Shown: one piece after another, positions 43,420-53,269 of the stretch
Layout: every line of letters begins with the position of its first letter
How positions within the stretch are numbered: the stretch's first letter is position 1
DNA from: Yponomeuta sedellus
Lineage: Eukaryota; Arthropoda; Insecta; Lepidoptera; Yponomeutidae
Reading direction: 5' to 3'
NCBI GenBank assembly: GCA_934045075.1
Contig: OW203726.1
Coordinates: 25,039,693 to 25,103,692 of the forward strand
DNA length: 64,000 nt
The notes under the pieces: model-generated
The model's input: only the letters and a program-made list of their open reading frames with translations
Told to the model about the DNA's origin: nothing
The model's database searches: none
Position numbers and translations under genes: made by a program

Positions 43420-44335
43420 ATAAAAAATACACGTTTTATCTACGTTTTAAGCTACAAGTCAGACGATATCTCATATTAACAATTATATTTTTCTACACAA
43501 CTTATCTGAGTACAAAGGTGGGATCTATATTAATTTTTTTTATAAACAAACAAGAAAGTAATAATTTGATCTATAATATGGTAACGACTTGATGATATTA
43601 GAAACAAATAGCGTATCATTAAGTGCCATTCGATAGTTTCAAATAGGTTATCATCGTGTGGTTAACATAATGTCTCCACACCCCTTTAGTGGTGGTTCCG
43701 TATCACTCAGTCGCGGCCGAACACCGCGGATGTCATCAAACAAATTAAACGTCGACATCGTTAAGCTGTCGTGCTTCAGTACATCTGCCGCGGACAGTCG
43801 CCCACGAAACATCATGTATGGGACTTTACGATAGGTAAGGTTAGGTAATAACTATGTGTTACCCTTACTAGAAAGTAATTCTTTTATTATTTTACGTATT
43901 AAATATTTTGGGTCAGAAAGTTGGAGGCTACGTAAAAAATGTACTTTACTCAAAACTTAGATTTGTTAGTCTTTTAACGTATGTTGTTTTCTGGTGTGTA
44001 CAAAAAAGAGTTTCAATGTAATCAAATTAATAGGGCTATCAAGCATAATGAAACTGTTTATTGGAACAGATAATAGTTTACGGATAATTGCCGACTATCG
44101 AGAGCGGAACAACTATGTGAAAAATGTGAAAGATATTTTTATATTTTTTTCATGCGTAGTTGAGGGCACAAGTCATATGCCGATTGCGCGTCGGGCTAGG
44201 GGCACTATAGAGGAAGGGTTTAATCACATGCTTTAAGGATGTAACACCAACATCAAAGTAATTGTCAATGGAATTTGTACGAAATGTTTCTATTATAATT
44301 TGGACGCCTATTACTCGTCTACTTGCAAAGCCATC
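43420..44335. other. No gene recognised; LINE tail fragment
   Basis: At 43984-44015, TTGTTTTCTGGTGTGTACAA followed by AAAGAGTTTCAATG repeats the 3' end seen at 12820. The rest is unassigned, with a moderately GC-rich patch at 43690-43800. Confidence 0.4.
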
Positions 44336-44435
44336 TATTAGATGTTTAGCCGGGTGAAGAGGGGATACGGACAGACAGATGGACGAACATAACGAAACAG
44401 GGGTTCCTTGTTAACAAGGAAGTTAACTTCTTCTC

Positions 44436-44575
44436 TTCTTCTTCAGGCTATATTAGCCCTCCCCTAAAGAGCGCCATAGCACAAGGTTGTGCCATCATTG
44501 GGGGGGTAATGCCCATAATCGCCACGCTTGGCATGCGGGTTGGGGATCGCAGTTTGGTGGAATTGTACCTACTGC
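44436..44575 (-). repeat. LINE-type 3'-end repeat, 'ATCCCCAACCCGCATG' family, minus strand
   Basis: The inverted copy: on the minus strand ATCCCCAACCCGCATGCC, CATTACCCCCCCAATGATG, GCTATGGCGCTC, and a GAAGAAGAAGAG tail. A short LINE-like phrase, GGTTTTCCAAGGTTCTCC, follows at about 44683. Confidence 0.65.
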
Positions 44576-44781
44576 CTTGTTAACTACGGAAGCCTAGAAA
44601 TAGTTGGTTCTCTCCTACTTTCTACGAGTAAGTACTCGGGCTCGGTTATCGTCACCATCAGACTCCCTCAATTTCCCTCGGTTTTCCAAGGTTCTCCTCG
44701 TGGTTTTTCATGTTTTTTGTTTCTGGACTACCTACATGCGCTTATTCAATTTGTTCGGTCAGTTGAGACCTGACTGTGTAC

Positions 44782-44921
44782 AACTTTTATTTCACTGATG
44801 CCGGTGAGTCGCCCATTGGCTCAATTGGAAGAGCGCTGGCACGGATAGCCAGAGGTTGCGGGTTCGAATCCCGGCATGGGTGAAATTTTTAGCCTCTAAA
44901 TAGGTTTTTAAACTTTTATTT
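44782..44921 (+). mobile_element. T-element 6: solo SINE-length copy with perfect 11-bp duplication
   Basis: AACTTTTATTT is exact at 44782-44792 and 44911-44921. The 118-bp insert runs from CACTGATGCCGGTGAGTCG through one intact tRNA-like module (44810-44881) to AAATAGGTTTTTA. It has no inverted 5' segment and no extra 3' tail. It is the simplest copy, and shows that a single module is mobile by itself. Confidence 0.85.
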
Positions 44922-44967
44922 GTGAAAATAAATTAGCTAATAATTATAATAAAATCATAAGACTTAC

Positions 44968-45047
44968 CCCAAGGATTGTTTAAGCTGAGCATAGACGAGG
45001 TGCGGTGCTCCCGCGGTATCTCCGCGATCTGGTTCCGTGACAGCTGA
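44968..45047 (-). CDS. Candidate internal coding exon, unknown gene
   Basis: On the minus strand the frame reads QLSRNQIAEIPREHRTSSML then SLNNPWG and meets the donor TGGG|GTAAGTC at 44967. Third positions are G or C in about 18 of 26 codons, in clear contrast to the AT-rich flanks. Two acceptors are possible: GGCAG|TCAG (exon start 45047) or GTCAG|CTG (45043). The exon ends in phase 1. The same frame is open upstream to at least 45085. I do not recognise the protein; the L-x-x-N-x-I-x-x-I-P pattern resembles one leucine-rich repeat, which one match cannot establish. It lies just outside T-element 6. Confidence 0.4.
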
Positions 45048-45376
45048 CTGCCACAAGATGTCCTCAACTCCAACACTACGAATACCAAGTCAAAATATCT
45101 ACTACATATAGAATTAAATAAACTTTTAGGCCTTAAAAATTACAGGTCCTTGAAATTAAAATGTCGTAGAATCTGTCAGGTTTAGTATGTAAAATTTTAA
45201 CTCATCGAACTGGACAGAAATAAACCTCAAAAAACCTTAGAAACGTCACAATCAATGAACGCGTGAAGGCCATATTGAATTATATCACGAGGTAAACAAC
45301 CGTAATTGCTACATCCAAATTGCTGATTGGCGACACTTTTTATCGGGTAAAAACTTAGTCAAGTCAATGATACTTT

Positions 45377-45405
45377 ATACTGATAATTTAGTAAATTATC
45401 AGTAT
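45377..45405. other. Near-perfect palindrome
   Basis: ATACTGATAATTTA and its exact inverse are separated by one base. This AT-rich palindrome matches no recognised repeat. Confidence 0.7.
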
Positions 45406-45623
45406 GAACCTAGTTACACGGATAGGCTTTTAAACATTTGAAGGCAGGTTGGGTAATTACAATGTAATCATTTTTTTATGGTCGTAGGCACAGACACTGG
45501 ACAGATTAACCTTCCGTAGACCTTTTAAGAAATAGCCCTTTCGATTTCCTTCCATCGCTTCCAGGTAACACTTACCTACGCCACATAAAACAAAATCGTC
45601 ACCCGAAACCTGTAATTACAAGC

Positions 45624-45720
45624 ATGGGCCGTGAAGCGATGGGTTATCGCGGACCGCCGACCGGCGGCCAGTGGCTATCAGTCAGCGCGCAGTCTGCACC
45701 TGCCTTTAGCAACCAAAGGT
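45624..45720 (+). CDS. Candidate first coding exon, low confidence
   Basis: ATG at 45624 opens MGREAMGYRGPPTGGQWLSV, then SAQSAPAFSNQR, with moderate G/C bias at third positions, to a weak donor CAAAG|GTATTT. Without splicing the frame ends after 43 codons. The peptide has no recognised domain. CpG-rich composition could explain the openness. Confidence 0.2.
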
Positions 45721-45802
45721 ATTTCAAAAAGTTCCTGTCATCTTTTTAAATATTATTATGTTTGGAAATGGTATGTGTTTACATTACACCACGAAACAAT
45801 CA

Positions 45803-46160
45803 TAAGCGCTCGTGGCCTAGGCGAACCGAGTGATTGGAATCAATCACTTGGCTAAGCAACAACAGGCGCGGTCAGGTACGGGATGGGTGAGCGTCCCGTG
45901 ACTACCGCTAGTGGCATTTTTCCGAGCGCTTCAGTGCTTCGCAAGGCACGTTAAGGCGTTGGTGCCGGCTGTCATATAATGGCAGTCGTTAAGCCATGTC
46001 AGAGTCCTTATGGGCGGCTTGATAACTTCTGACAGTAAGGCCCGCCACTGTCTTACAATCCCCCAGCAACCCGGACGTGGCCCCCGTGGTGGAGTATGGC
46101 TCAACCTTCCTGGGATGCAGGAAGAGACCCGTGCCCCAGCAGTGGGGACATACAAGCGTT
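45803..46160 (+). repeat. SINE-A, reference full-length copy
   Basis: About 355 bp. The 5' end, AGCGCTCGTGGCCTAGGCG, contains a perfect box A (TGGCCTAGGCG). Next comes the palindrome GAGTGATTGGAATCAATCAC in the position of an anticodon arm, then a degenerate box B region. The body contains GACGCTCACCC-type sequence inverted and GGTGCCGGCTGTCATATAAT. The 3' end is CCCCAGCAGTGGGGACATAC followed by AAGCGTTG. Other copies in the window are at 4493, 9310, 30128, 31545, 35275 and 52985. Confidence 0.7.
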
Positions 46161-46440
46161 GAATCGATCCATCATAAGGCTATAGACAGATTTTCTTAAT
46201 ACCTTAGTTTACAAAGCAAAAGAGTGTTAATGACGTGTAATAATAAGACACGCAGATGTAATTACTTAATAATGATAATTATATTCAGTGCTGCCAAAAT
46301 ACAGGCGTGCAACAGCTGAACACGTTTTTTTAATTGTTCTGTTATTTTAAGAAGCACCCTGTAGAGGCGAGCGATACGCTAATGAACCTGCAGTTTAGTT
46401 TATCTCCGCGCGTGATTAATTAATCGTGTTTTGGCACCAG

Positions 46441-46497
46441 AGCCCGCCCCGTGTCCGCAGCGGTGCCGCTGCGAGGGCGAGGAGGTGTCGCTGCCAG
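46441..46497 (+). CDS. Candidate short exon with Cys pattern, low confidence
   Basis: Between an acceptor-like TTTTGGCACCAG and CCAG|GTGATC, the frame reads PAPCPQRCRCEGEEVSLP with strong G/C third positions. C-P-x-x-C-x-C resembles the start of a leucine-rich-repeat N-terminal cap, but the fourth cysteine is missing. The opposite strand is equally open and GC-rich, so the coding strand is not established. Confidence 0.18.
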
Positions 46498-46499
46498 GT

Positions 46500-47865
46500 G
46501 ATCAGCGACTTATTATTGGTACAGCAGCTGACTTTGAAAGTCTTACGTTCGAAAACTTTGTTTATTTATTTTATTTTATTAAGGACATCAACAGCGAAAA
46601 CAACTTATTTGATTACAATAATAAAAATACAGTTCACAGGGCCAATAACAGATATCCACAGATAGACAGTTCTTAGTTACTAAAAATATACCACGACAAC
46701 GCTTTGTAATAAAGATAAAAATACATGCTTTTTAAATTTTAACTATTATATTAAATATAGCACATTACAATTAAAACCAAGATTTGCCAACTTGAAAAGT
46801 ATGTGTTAATGTGTGTGTGTGTATGTATGTGTATGTGTGTGTGTGTATGTGTGTATGTGTTTACCACCAAAACCATTAAGTCTTTTCCTTTGCCTATAAT
46901 TCTTTGAATGTAGCTGAAACTAAAATACCTACATTAGTCTTTACTTATAAAACACGATTCCCTGGAACACTCTCTAAAAGCTATATGAATAATGTTGGGT
47001 AGAGGTTTGAGGGAAAGACCTACCACGTAGGTACTGTGTTTATGAAGTGTTTTAAGGCATTTGTGTTATTATAAGTACGTTTATTATATTTGCTAATGTC
47101 TAGTGAACATAACCGATGCGTACAAAAGCTATCCCAAGGACTAATTTTCATATGATAATTAATTTATATATTTTTCTTATACATAATGCATAGCGTGTAG
47201 TCCCGTGAAAATTTCATACATCTTTTTAACATATATTTTCAAGTACATTTTAATTCTTCTATGCTATATTAGGTCAACCCCCTTTATGTTAACCCTCCCT
47301 TATTTCAATACCGCGTTTTTAAAAGCAATTCTATCATAGACTTTCTTGGTAGCCCACCACTGTAGTCCTCGTACAACTTGTAGAATTTCTTTAATTTTAG
47401 CCTAGACCAATAATTACAGGTGCGGCAGAGCCATATTTTCCATGTTAGTACAGTCAGCGGCAGTTGAAAGTACCGCAAAAGACTTCAATCGCGTGCAAGC
47501 GTGCAACATAAAAGTGGTAGTCCAGTACAAGGGAGGTATTCCCAGGTGTAGCTCAGTGTACCCAGTAGCGCGACCTCAGCCCGCCCCGCCATAACTCACG
47601 TTACATGTGTGTACCGTGCTCGGAGCTACACTTACACCACAATACCTACTTGTAGTACGAGCCGGTGCTAATAACGAATCACCGAAGCCGTAACTTTGCG
47701 TACACGACTCACTCAACGTTTAATAGGGCGATTACTGGCACGCATTAGTACTGCTTTACATAATTTCAGGACGATTTACGCATTTTTTGCATAGACTGCA
47801 GAATTTATCTCACATGCATAGAGTGCATTCTACAAATAACATTTTGGGCTCAGCAGACTTATATA
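46500..47865. other. No gene recognised; (TG)n tract
   Basis: An imperfect TG/TATG microsatellite lies at 46805-46862. The remainder is AT-rich, with a mixed-composition patch near 47540-47690. No repeat family or ORF is supported. Confidence 0.4.
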
Positions 47866-47870
47866 TATAG

Positions 47871-47904
47871 CAGGATAGAGCTACATCTATGTAGCTCTAT
47901 CCTG
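47871..47904. other. Perfect 16-bp-stem palindrome
   Basis: CAGGATAGAGCTACAT (47871-47886) is exactly inverted at 47889-47904 around a 2-nt loop. Pairing continues outward, imperfectly, through ATATA and TATAT. Confidence 0.75.
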
Positions 47905-48159
47905 TTATATCCTGTCATGGTAAAGCAATAATGCAATACATTACTCGTACTTTCAGATTTGGTACTGATATGTATGTTTTAAACTCGATACGAATTATAT
48001 TTTCACCTTCTGTTGTACCCTAGTGACAGTTTAGTCAGCCTAGCCCATAGAAAAGAGAAGTCAATACGGCACTGCAGCGTCCGAGTGGTCCCTTCCGTCA
48101 TCTAGTGTGAGTAAAGGTGCCACTAGATGCTGTAGAAATGATTAAATTACGTAGTTGAA

Positions 48160-48280
48160 AAGGCCCATCAATGCTTGAAATGGCAAATCTGCGGTGGGCA
48201 CGCGCTGTAATTAAGCCTATACTATCTCTATGTGAAAAGGCCTGTGCCCTGCAGTGGGACGATTACAGGCTACATAAAAA
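48160..48280 (+). repeat. SINE-B 3' fragment, plus strand
   Basis: CTGCGGTGGGCACGCG, AATTAAGCCTATACTATCTC and GCAGTGGGACGATTACAGGC followed by TACATAAAAAT match the 3' third of the family. Confidence 0.65.
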
Positions 48281-48289
48281 TATCTAATA

Positions 48290-48660
48290 ATGTGTACTTA
48301 CGACTGCAGCTGCCGTCACTGAAGTAAGTTGGTGTACTTTTGCTGTAGGTAACTAAAAGTGACGCTAGACTGAAATTATATTCTCATCTCTACGCTCTAG
48401 CTGACCATAACACAAGCCAGGACAACTCACTACGTAGAAGGTATCTTTAAGTCCTTCAATTAGGTTTGTAGGTCAAGCCTAAGCAGAGGTAAAGAAAGCC
48501 TGCAATCACGCCAATACACTGTACATAGCTAGGATTGTCAAGTGTGCAGCCCCCTTAATGAAGCGCGATTAAATACCCCGGCAATTAATCCGCGACATAT
48601 AAAACACTAAGCCACCGCACTTAACGATAACCACAGAAGCCTCGGTTCATTGAATAAGAA
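48290..48660. other. Nothing recognised
   Basis: Mixed DNA with no open frame, repeat or RNA signature that I can support. Confidence 0.4.
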
Positions 48661-48664
48661 GTGT

Positions 48665-48850
48665 CAGGTTGTCGTCAGGCTATACTTGTCCACTACTGGA
48701 CATGGCCCTCCCCTAAGGAGCACCATAACGCCCTGTCTTCAGTTTGCCGAATCCAGCATGCCTGCAGTTTTTCACAGATCTTCATACCACCTAGTCGGAA
48801 AGCGTCCTACACTACGTTTGTTGAGTCGCGGTCTCCACTCAAGGTTTAAT
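48665..48850 (-). repeat. LINE 3'-end fragment, minus strand
   Basis: Second copy of the 33845 family, sharing CAGGCTATACT, CACTACTGGACA and TGCCTGCAGTTTTTC on the plus strand. Decayed, with no RT motif preserved. Confidence 0.6.
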
Positions 48851-48854
48851 AACT

Positions 48855-49390
48855 AACCTTGAGATAAGATTCTACGTGAAAAATATAGCTTGACCTACTC
48901 AAAGTTATTGACTGAACTATTTCTTTTCTGTGTTTTATTTTTTGTGCTTTTCTTTTCAGTTCTAAATAACTTCATAAAATAACGGCCAAGTACGAGGCAG
49001 ACTTGCACATCTACAACCATAAATACTGTATTACGTATTTACTTCATAAAACAATGTTTTATTTCATACAAGAATAGCCAGAGTCAGACTCACACTTGAC
49101 GGATTTTATCATTCGGCACTAAAATTTCAGTAAAATAATTCGATATAGTACAAAATGTGTGGAGTCGAGACACTCTTACAGTGGGGGCCCTAGAACGTTT
49201 TTCAAAGAACTATCGTGGCACATCATCGATACGACCAGGAACACGAGGGCTGGCTGTTACCTCGCCCAGAGAAGTCTCCTCACCATCCAACGAGGCAACG
49301 TAACCAGCATACTGGAGACCCTTCCCAGAGGCAGCGAAGATATTTAGGATTTTACTGTACATTATCTTAATTTTTATTTTATTACTTAAT
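48855..49390. other. Unassigned; open stretch at 49159-49347
   Basis: The open frame at 49159-49347 reads HSYSGGPRTFFKELSWH and later TRNTRAGCYLAQRSLLTIQR. It resembles LINE or other transposon coding debris, but I cannot place it in a family. Confidence 0.3.
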
Positions 49391-49394
49391 TTAA

Positions 49395-49515
49395 TCTTAA
49401 TTTAACATAACCTCACGAATGTATCCCAGAGGGGTAGGCAGAGGCCAGGGACTGCCACTAGCCACGATATTAATAGAACGTTCACAAGTCGTTGCATGCA
49501 CGCACGCTGGTTCCA
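49395..49515 (-). repeat. 'GTATCCCAGAGGGGTAGGC' repeat, minus strand
   Basis: TAACCTCACGAATGTATCCC, AGAGGGGTAGGCAGAGG and GCATGCACGCACGCTGG also occur at 57612-57755. The phrase is a familiar lepidopteran LINE 3' end; the simple-repeat tail lies at the low-coordinate side. Confidence 0.55.
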
Positions 49516-49519
49516 GGTA

Positions 49520-50380
49520 CTTTTTATCTTTGCCTTCATGTTTTTTACTAAGGAGTTGTTAATTTCCAAAACTCTGAAATAAACGAAAAAGTGCAATATA
49601 GAGAATAAAATATCATGAATCAATGGTGAAAATGGTAACTTTAGTTCAGAACAGCTAATGTAGTGTTTCGCGATTTCGAAGTTTCCCCTTTAGTACCTAA
49701 AAGTTGTTGATGGTGTCGATTCAAAATAAATTGTATAGAGAATATATAGTTAGACAGAAATAGATCCAATATATTGTTTAATAGATGGATTTACTTGAGC
49801 ATGTGCGCTCACAAGGAAACTGAACGAACTTGCAGGCGACGAACTTAAGGTGGACAAAATTAAGTTGAAATGGAGTTTCTGAACCAACATGTACAGTTAG
49901 TGTCAAAATAGCTCCAACTCTTGCCTCGGCGGGCGAGTGTATTGCCGCAAGTATCACGTGACCCATTTAGCTCCGCGACAAATTACACATGCCAGCGCCG
50001 ACAATTAAAAGGCCAACCACTACCACCACCACTGCTGAACTCCGCCATATCAAGATGTGTTCATATTTCAGTATCAATAGATGACCGCTTCCAACTGCTG
50101 AACGTCAATTGTAGATAAAACAAAGTCTCAATGTCTATTTTACAATAATGGATTTTTATTCCATGTCAATAATAGATGAATAATGGAACTGAATAAGAAA
50201 TATGGGAAGGTATAAAGTACCTGCAACGCATGGCGGGCGTGCATGCAATGACTACTGAACGTTGACTAAACGAAGATGATCTTTCAGGATCGTGGCAAGT
50301 GGCCGCTCCTGGTCTCTGCATACCTTATGTACTAAGAAAAAATCTATTACCTGATAATTGTGATTCAGTCATACAACTCA
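49520..50380. other. Nothing recognised
   Basis: AT-rich, with no supported feature. A CACCACCACTGC run at 50022-50035 is low complexity. Confidence 0.4.
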
Positions 50381-50383
50381 TAC

Positions 50384-50585
50384 AGTATAACTTCGTTATA
50401 TTCTTTTTAATGCACTAGCTTCGTTCTTCTTTTTAAAGCACCCGTGCTAAGAACAATTTTAAAAAACCTATTTATAGGCTAAAAATTCCACCCATGCCGG
50501 GATTCGAACCCGCGACCTCGGCTATCCGTGCCAGCGCTCTTTCTAACTGAATATGTAAATAGGTTTTTTTTTAAAGTATAACTTC
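50384..50585 (-). mobile_element. T-element 7: degraded copy with 11-bp duplication
   Basis: AGTATAACTTC is exact at 50384-50394 and 50575-50585. Read on the minus strand it begins with a short inverted AACCTATTTA, jumps into the middle of a tRNA-like module, and continues to GCATTAAAAAGAATATAAC. An extra ACGAAGCTAGTGC duplication lies in the tail. Confidence 0.7.
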
Positions 50586-50639
50586 CTCTTAACACTTCGT
50601 TACATCGTTTTTAGTGCGGACTTTTCCTCTCTTTTTGTA

Positions 50640-50930
50640 AGTAAGTATATAGCCTATAAACATCCCACTGCTGGGCACAGGCCTTCTCACAGAGAGAGAG
50701 AGAGTATGTGCCTAATAACGCGTGCCCGCGGATTAGCAATTTCAACTCCCGAGGTTCTCAGACACACTCAGGTTTCCTCACGACGTTTTACTTCATAATT
50801 AGCGAGTGGCACTGATACTATAAGTTTACAAATGTACGTAAATTAAAAAAAAGGCATTGATTGGTTCACGCCGGGACTCGAACCCACGACTTCATGAATT
50901 AGAAGCCACGTTACGTACTTACTTTCTTCT
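50640..50930 (-). repeat. SINE-B copy, minus strand
   Basis: On the plus strand it starts TAGCCTATAAACATCCCAC and GGGCACAGGCCTTCTC with an expanded GAGAGAGAGAG. It ends in a minus-strand box B (GGGTTCGAGTCCC) at about 50872-50886. Confidence 0.65.
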
Positions 50931-51323
50931 CTCTTCACTTCCCTCTCTTTACAAATTGTAAAAGAATATATAAACATTTTAGAAATTAAACACATCCGCA
51001 CTAAAAAATAAAGTCTCAATTATGAAACTGTCAGGTTTTCCTGACGTGGCCATTCTGAAGATTCGTTTTCTTTACTGTCATTAGTAATTTTTTTAACATC
51101 ATGTTAGTCACCGGGTTATTGTCTCGTTCAACACTGAATTGCGTACCGGAACCTTAAAATACAATGAAAGCGCCAAAAATGTGGCAGCCCGGGACCATGT
51201 TAGATAAAGCTGCAATGAGTAAATAAACTTACAACTTTCAGTAATTTTCGACTAACTGACGAATTCTTAGACTCAATTACTGACCATTGTAAATTTGTTA
51301 CCAGTTCGAAGTTTTTGAAAGTA

Positions 51324-51631
51324 CAGTAGAGCGTCGATTATGCGAACGTCGCTTAACCGAACGACCGCTTATCCGAACAGACGAAGATTCAAGATTTTTT
51401 TAAGCGTTAATTGTAATTAGTAAAGACAAGATTTACTACAAGATTTTCTGCACTTTTTTGTTTATTTGATCTTTGTCATTAAAGATATAAATGTAAAATA
51501 AAACGTGGTTTTCATTTACGGTACGTAAATATGTATGGCTTAATCAATATATAGGTAGTTCGATTATCCGAAAATACCGATTTTCCGAACACCCTGTCCC
51601 CCAATTAGTTCGGATAATCGACGCTCCACTG
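51324..51631. mobile_element. Complete 308-bp MITE with TA target duplication
   Basis: CAGTAGAGCGTCGATTAT at the left matches CAGTGGAGCGTCGATTAT read from the right. The inverted repeats are about 24 bp with two differences. TA dinucleotides at 51322-51323 and 51632-51633 are the target duplication. The termini are of the pogo/Tigger (Tc1-mariner superfamily) kind. No transposase remains. Confidence 0.85.
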
Positions 51632-51704
51632 TAGGTGCAAAATATATCAAGAAATTTCTGTAATTGTGTAAATAAAGAACTAGCGTACTAGCTCCGCTGG
51701 TTAA

Positions 51705-51905
51705 ATCTTCTTTTACGTAGCTTATAAACGACCCACTGCAGGCCTTCTCTCAGAGAGAGTGTGTGGGCCTAATTACCACCCGTGCCCACCGCGGATTGGC
51801 AATTTGAAGCGCTGAGGTATTTGAAATCAGACATTCAGATTTCCTCACGATGTTTTCCTTCACGGCCAGCGAGTGGTATTGCTAGAAACTATATCCTATG
51901 GTAAC
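51705..51905 (-). repeat. SINE-B fragment, minus strand
   Basis: The 3' part of the family: CTTATAAACGACCCACTGC, CAGAGAGAGTGTGTGGGCC and TTCCTCACGATGTTTTCC on the plus strand. The tRNA head is absent. Confidence 0.6.
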
Positions 51906-52006
51906 TCAAATATTTTTACTAAATATACGATAGGTATAGGTCTTTAATCCGCAATGGGAGACCTTTGTTATACAGACGACTTAACCTTTGAGAAGGACCT
52001 TAATAT

Positions 52007-52204
52007 AATATCACTAATTATACTTTTTTTTAATGCGCTAACCCGTGCTAAGGACAATTTAAAAACCTATTTAGAGGCTAAAAATTCCACCCATGCCGGG
52101 ATTCGAACCCGCGACCTCTGGCTATCGGTCTGAGGTCGCAGGTTCGAATCCCGGCATGGGTGGAATTTTTAGCCTCTAAATAGGTTTTTAAAATATCACT
52201 AATT
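52007..52204 (-). mobile_element. T-element 8: near-perfect foldback with 13-bp duplication
   Basis: AATATCACTAATT is exact at 52007-52019 and 52192-52204. The outer arms fold on each other, with the turning point inside the anticodon arm at about 52126-52131, so two facing half-tRNA modules remain. The minus-strand 3' end is GCATTAAAAAAAAGTAT. Confidence 0.8.
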
Positions 52205-52444
52205 TGAGATCAAAATATTTTTTTATTATTTTGTCAGCTTTGAAACAACTTCACATCAGTAGTTTGTGAATTTAGTTATAGCCATTTTTTTTGCAGAAAC
52301 AAATAATATGACGAATGTATAGACAACTAAGTAGAATAATAAATAACAAGAAGAAACAAGGATAAAAAACATCTCATCTCGTCTAAGAAGACGACTCTCC
52401 TGTTGCTACGGTGTCATTAAACATCAGCTTTTAATATTTTTATT

Positions 52445-52738
52445 ATAATTAAAACTGTTTTAGTACGGATTTCACTCGTTTATTCTATTTTTTTACAATT
52501 TTCCGACGTTTCGGCACATTTACAGGTGCCGTGGTCTCGAATGACTGAGGTGGTATGGTTTGGAACGTAACTTCATAATGAACTTTTGTAATTTTTGTCG
52601 AGGGTAGTAAACTAACAGTTATTCTTCTACCACCTCAATCATCCGAGACCACGGCACCTGTAAAAGTGCCGAAACGTCGGAAAATTGTAAAAAAATATAA
52701 TAAACGAGTGAAATCCGTACTAAAACAGTTTTAATTAT
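52445..52738. mobile_element. Foldback element, GAAACGTCGG family
   Basis: The arms (about 52445-52550 and 52628-52738) begin ATAATTAAAACTGTTTTAG and carry the inner words CCGACGTTTCGGCAC and GTGCCGTGGTCTCG. The inner side of each arm forms a small hairpin, CGGCACCTGTAAAAGTGCCG. A second member is at 58706-59265 and half an arm is at 1850-1890. It is non-coding. Confidence 0.75.
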
Positions 52739-52984
52739 GTCTAGTACTCGTTTTAACCTTTAAAATACTATTTTTATTATATTTTCGCGCTGTGAGGTAC
52801 AAACGATCAATACAACTGGCTCACTAACAAACTGTCGTTTCTGTCTATAAATTAACGATTACCGAGGCCAAAAATAAAAATAAGTTTTTAAGCTAAACAT
52901 AGACCCAAAAATATAAGTACCTATGTTCGGAAAAAAAATTGAATGTAATGCGGTATCTTGTTCCAGCTTACTCGAAATGATTGA

Positions 52985-53265
52985 ACAAATAGCGCTCGTG
53001 GCCTAGTCGAACCGAGTGATTGGAATCAATCACTTAGTTAAGCAACAACAGGCGCGGTCAGGTACGGGATGGGTGAGCGTCCCGTGACTACTGCTAGTGG
53101 CATTTTTCCCGAGCGCTTCCGTGCTTCGCAAGGCACGTTAAGCCGTTGGTGCCGACTGTCATGTAATGGCAGTCGTTAAGCCATGTCAGAGGCCTTATGA
53201 GCGGCGTGATAACTTTTGACAGAGTCGCCACCGTCTTACAATCCTCCACCAACCCGGACTATGCG
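52985..53265 (+). repeat. SINE-A, 3'-truncated copy
   Basis: It shares the 5' start AGCGCTCGTGGCCTAGTCG, the GTGATTGGAATCAATCAC palindrome and the body with the copy at 45803, then stops at CCAACCCGGACTATGCG. Lack of the 3' end is unusual for a retrocopy and implies later deletion. Confidence 0.65.
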
Positions 53266-53269
53266 TTAT

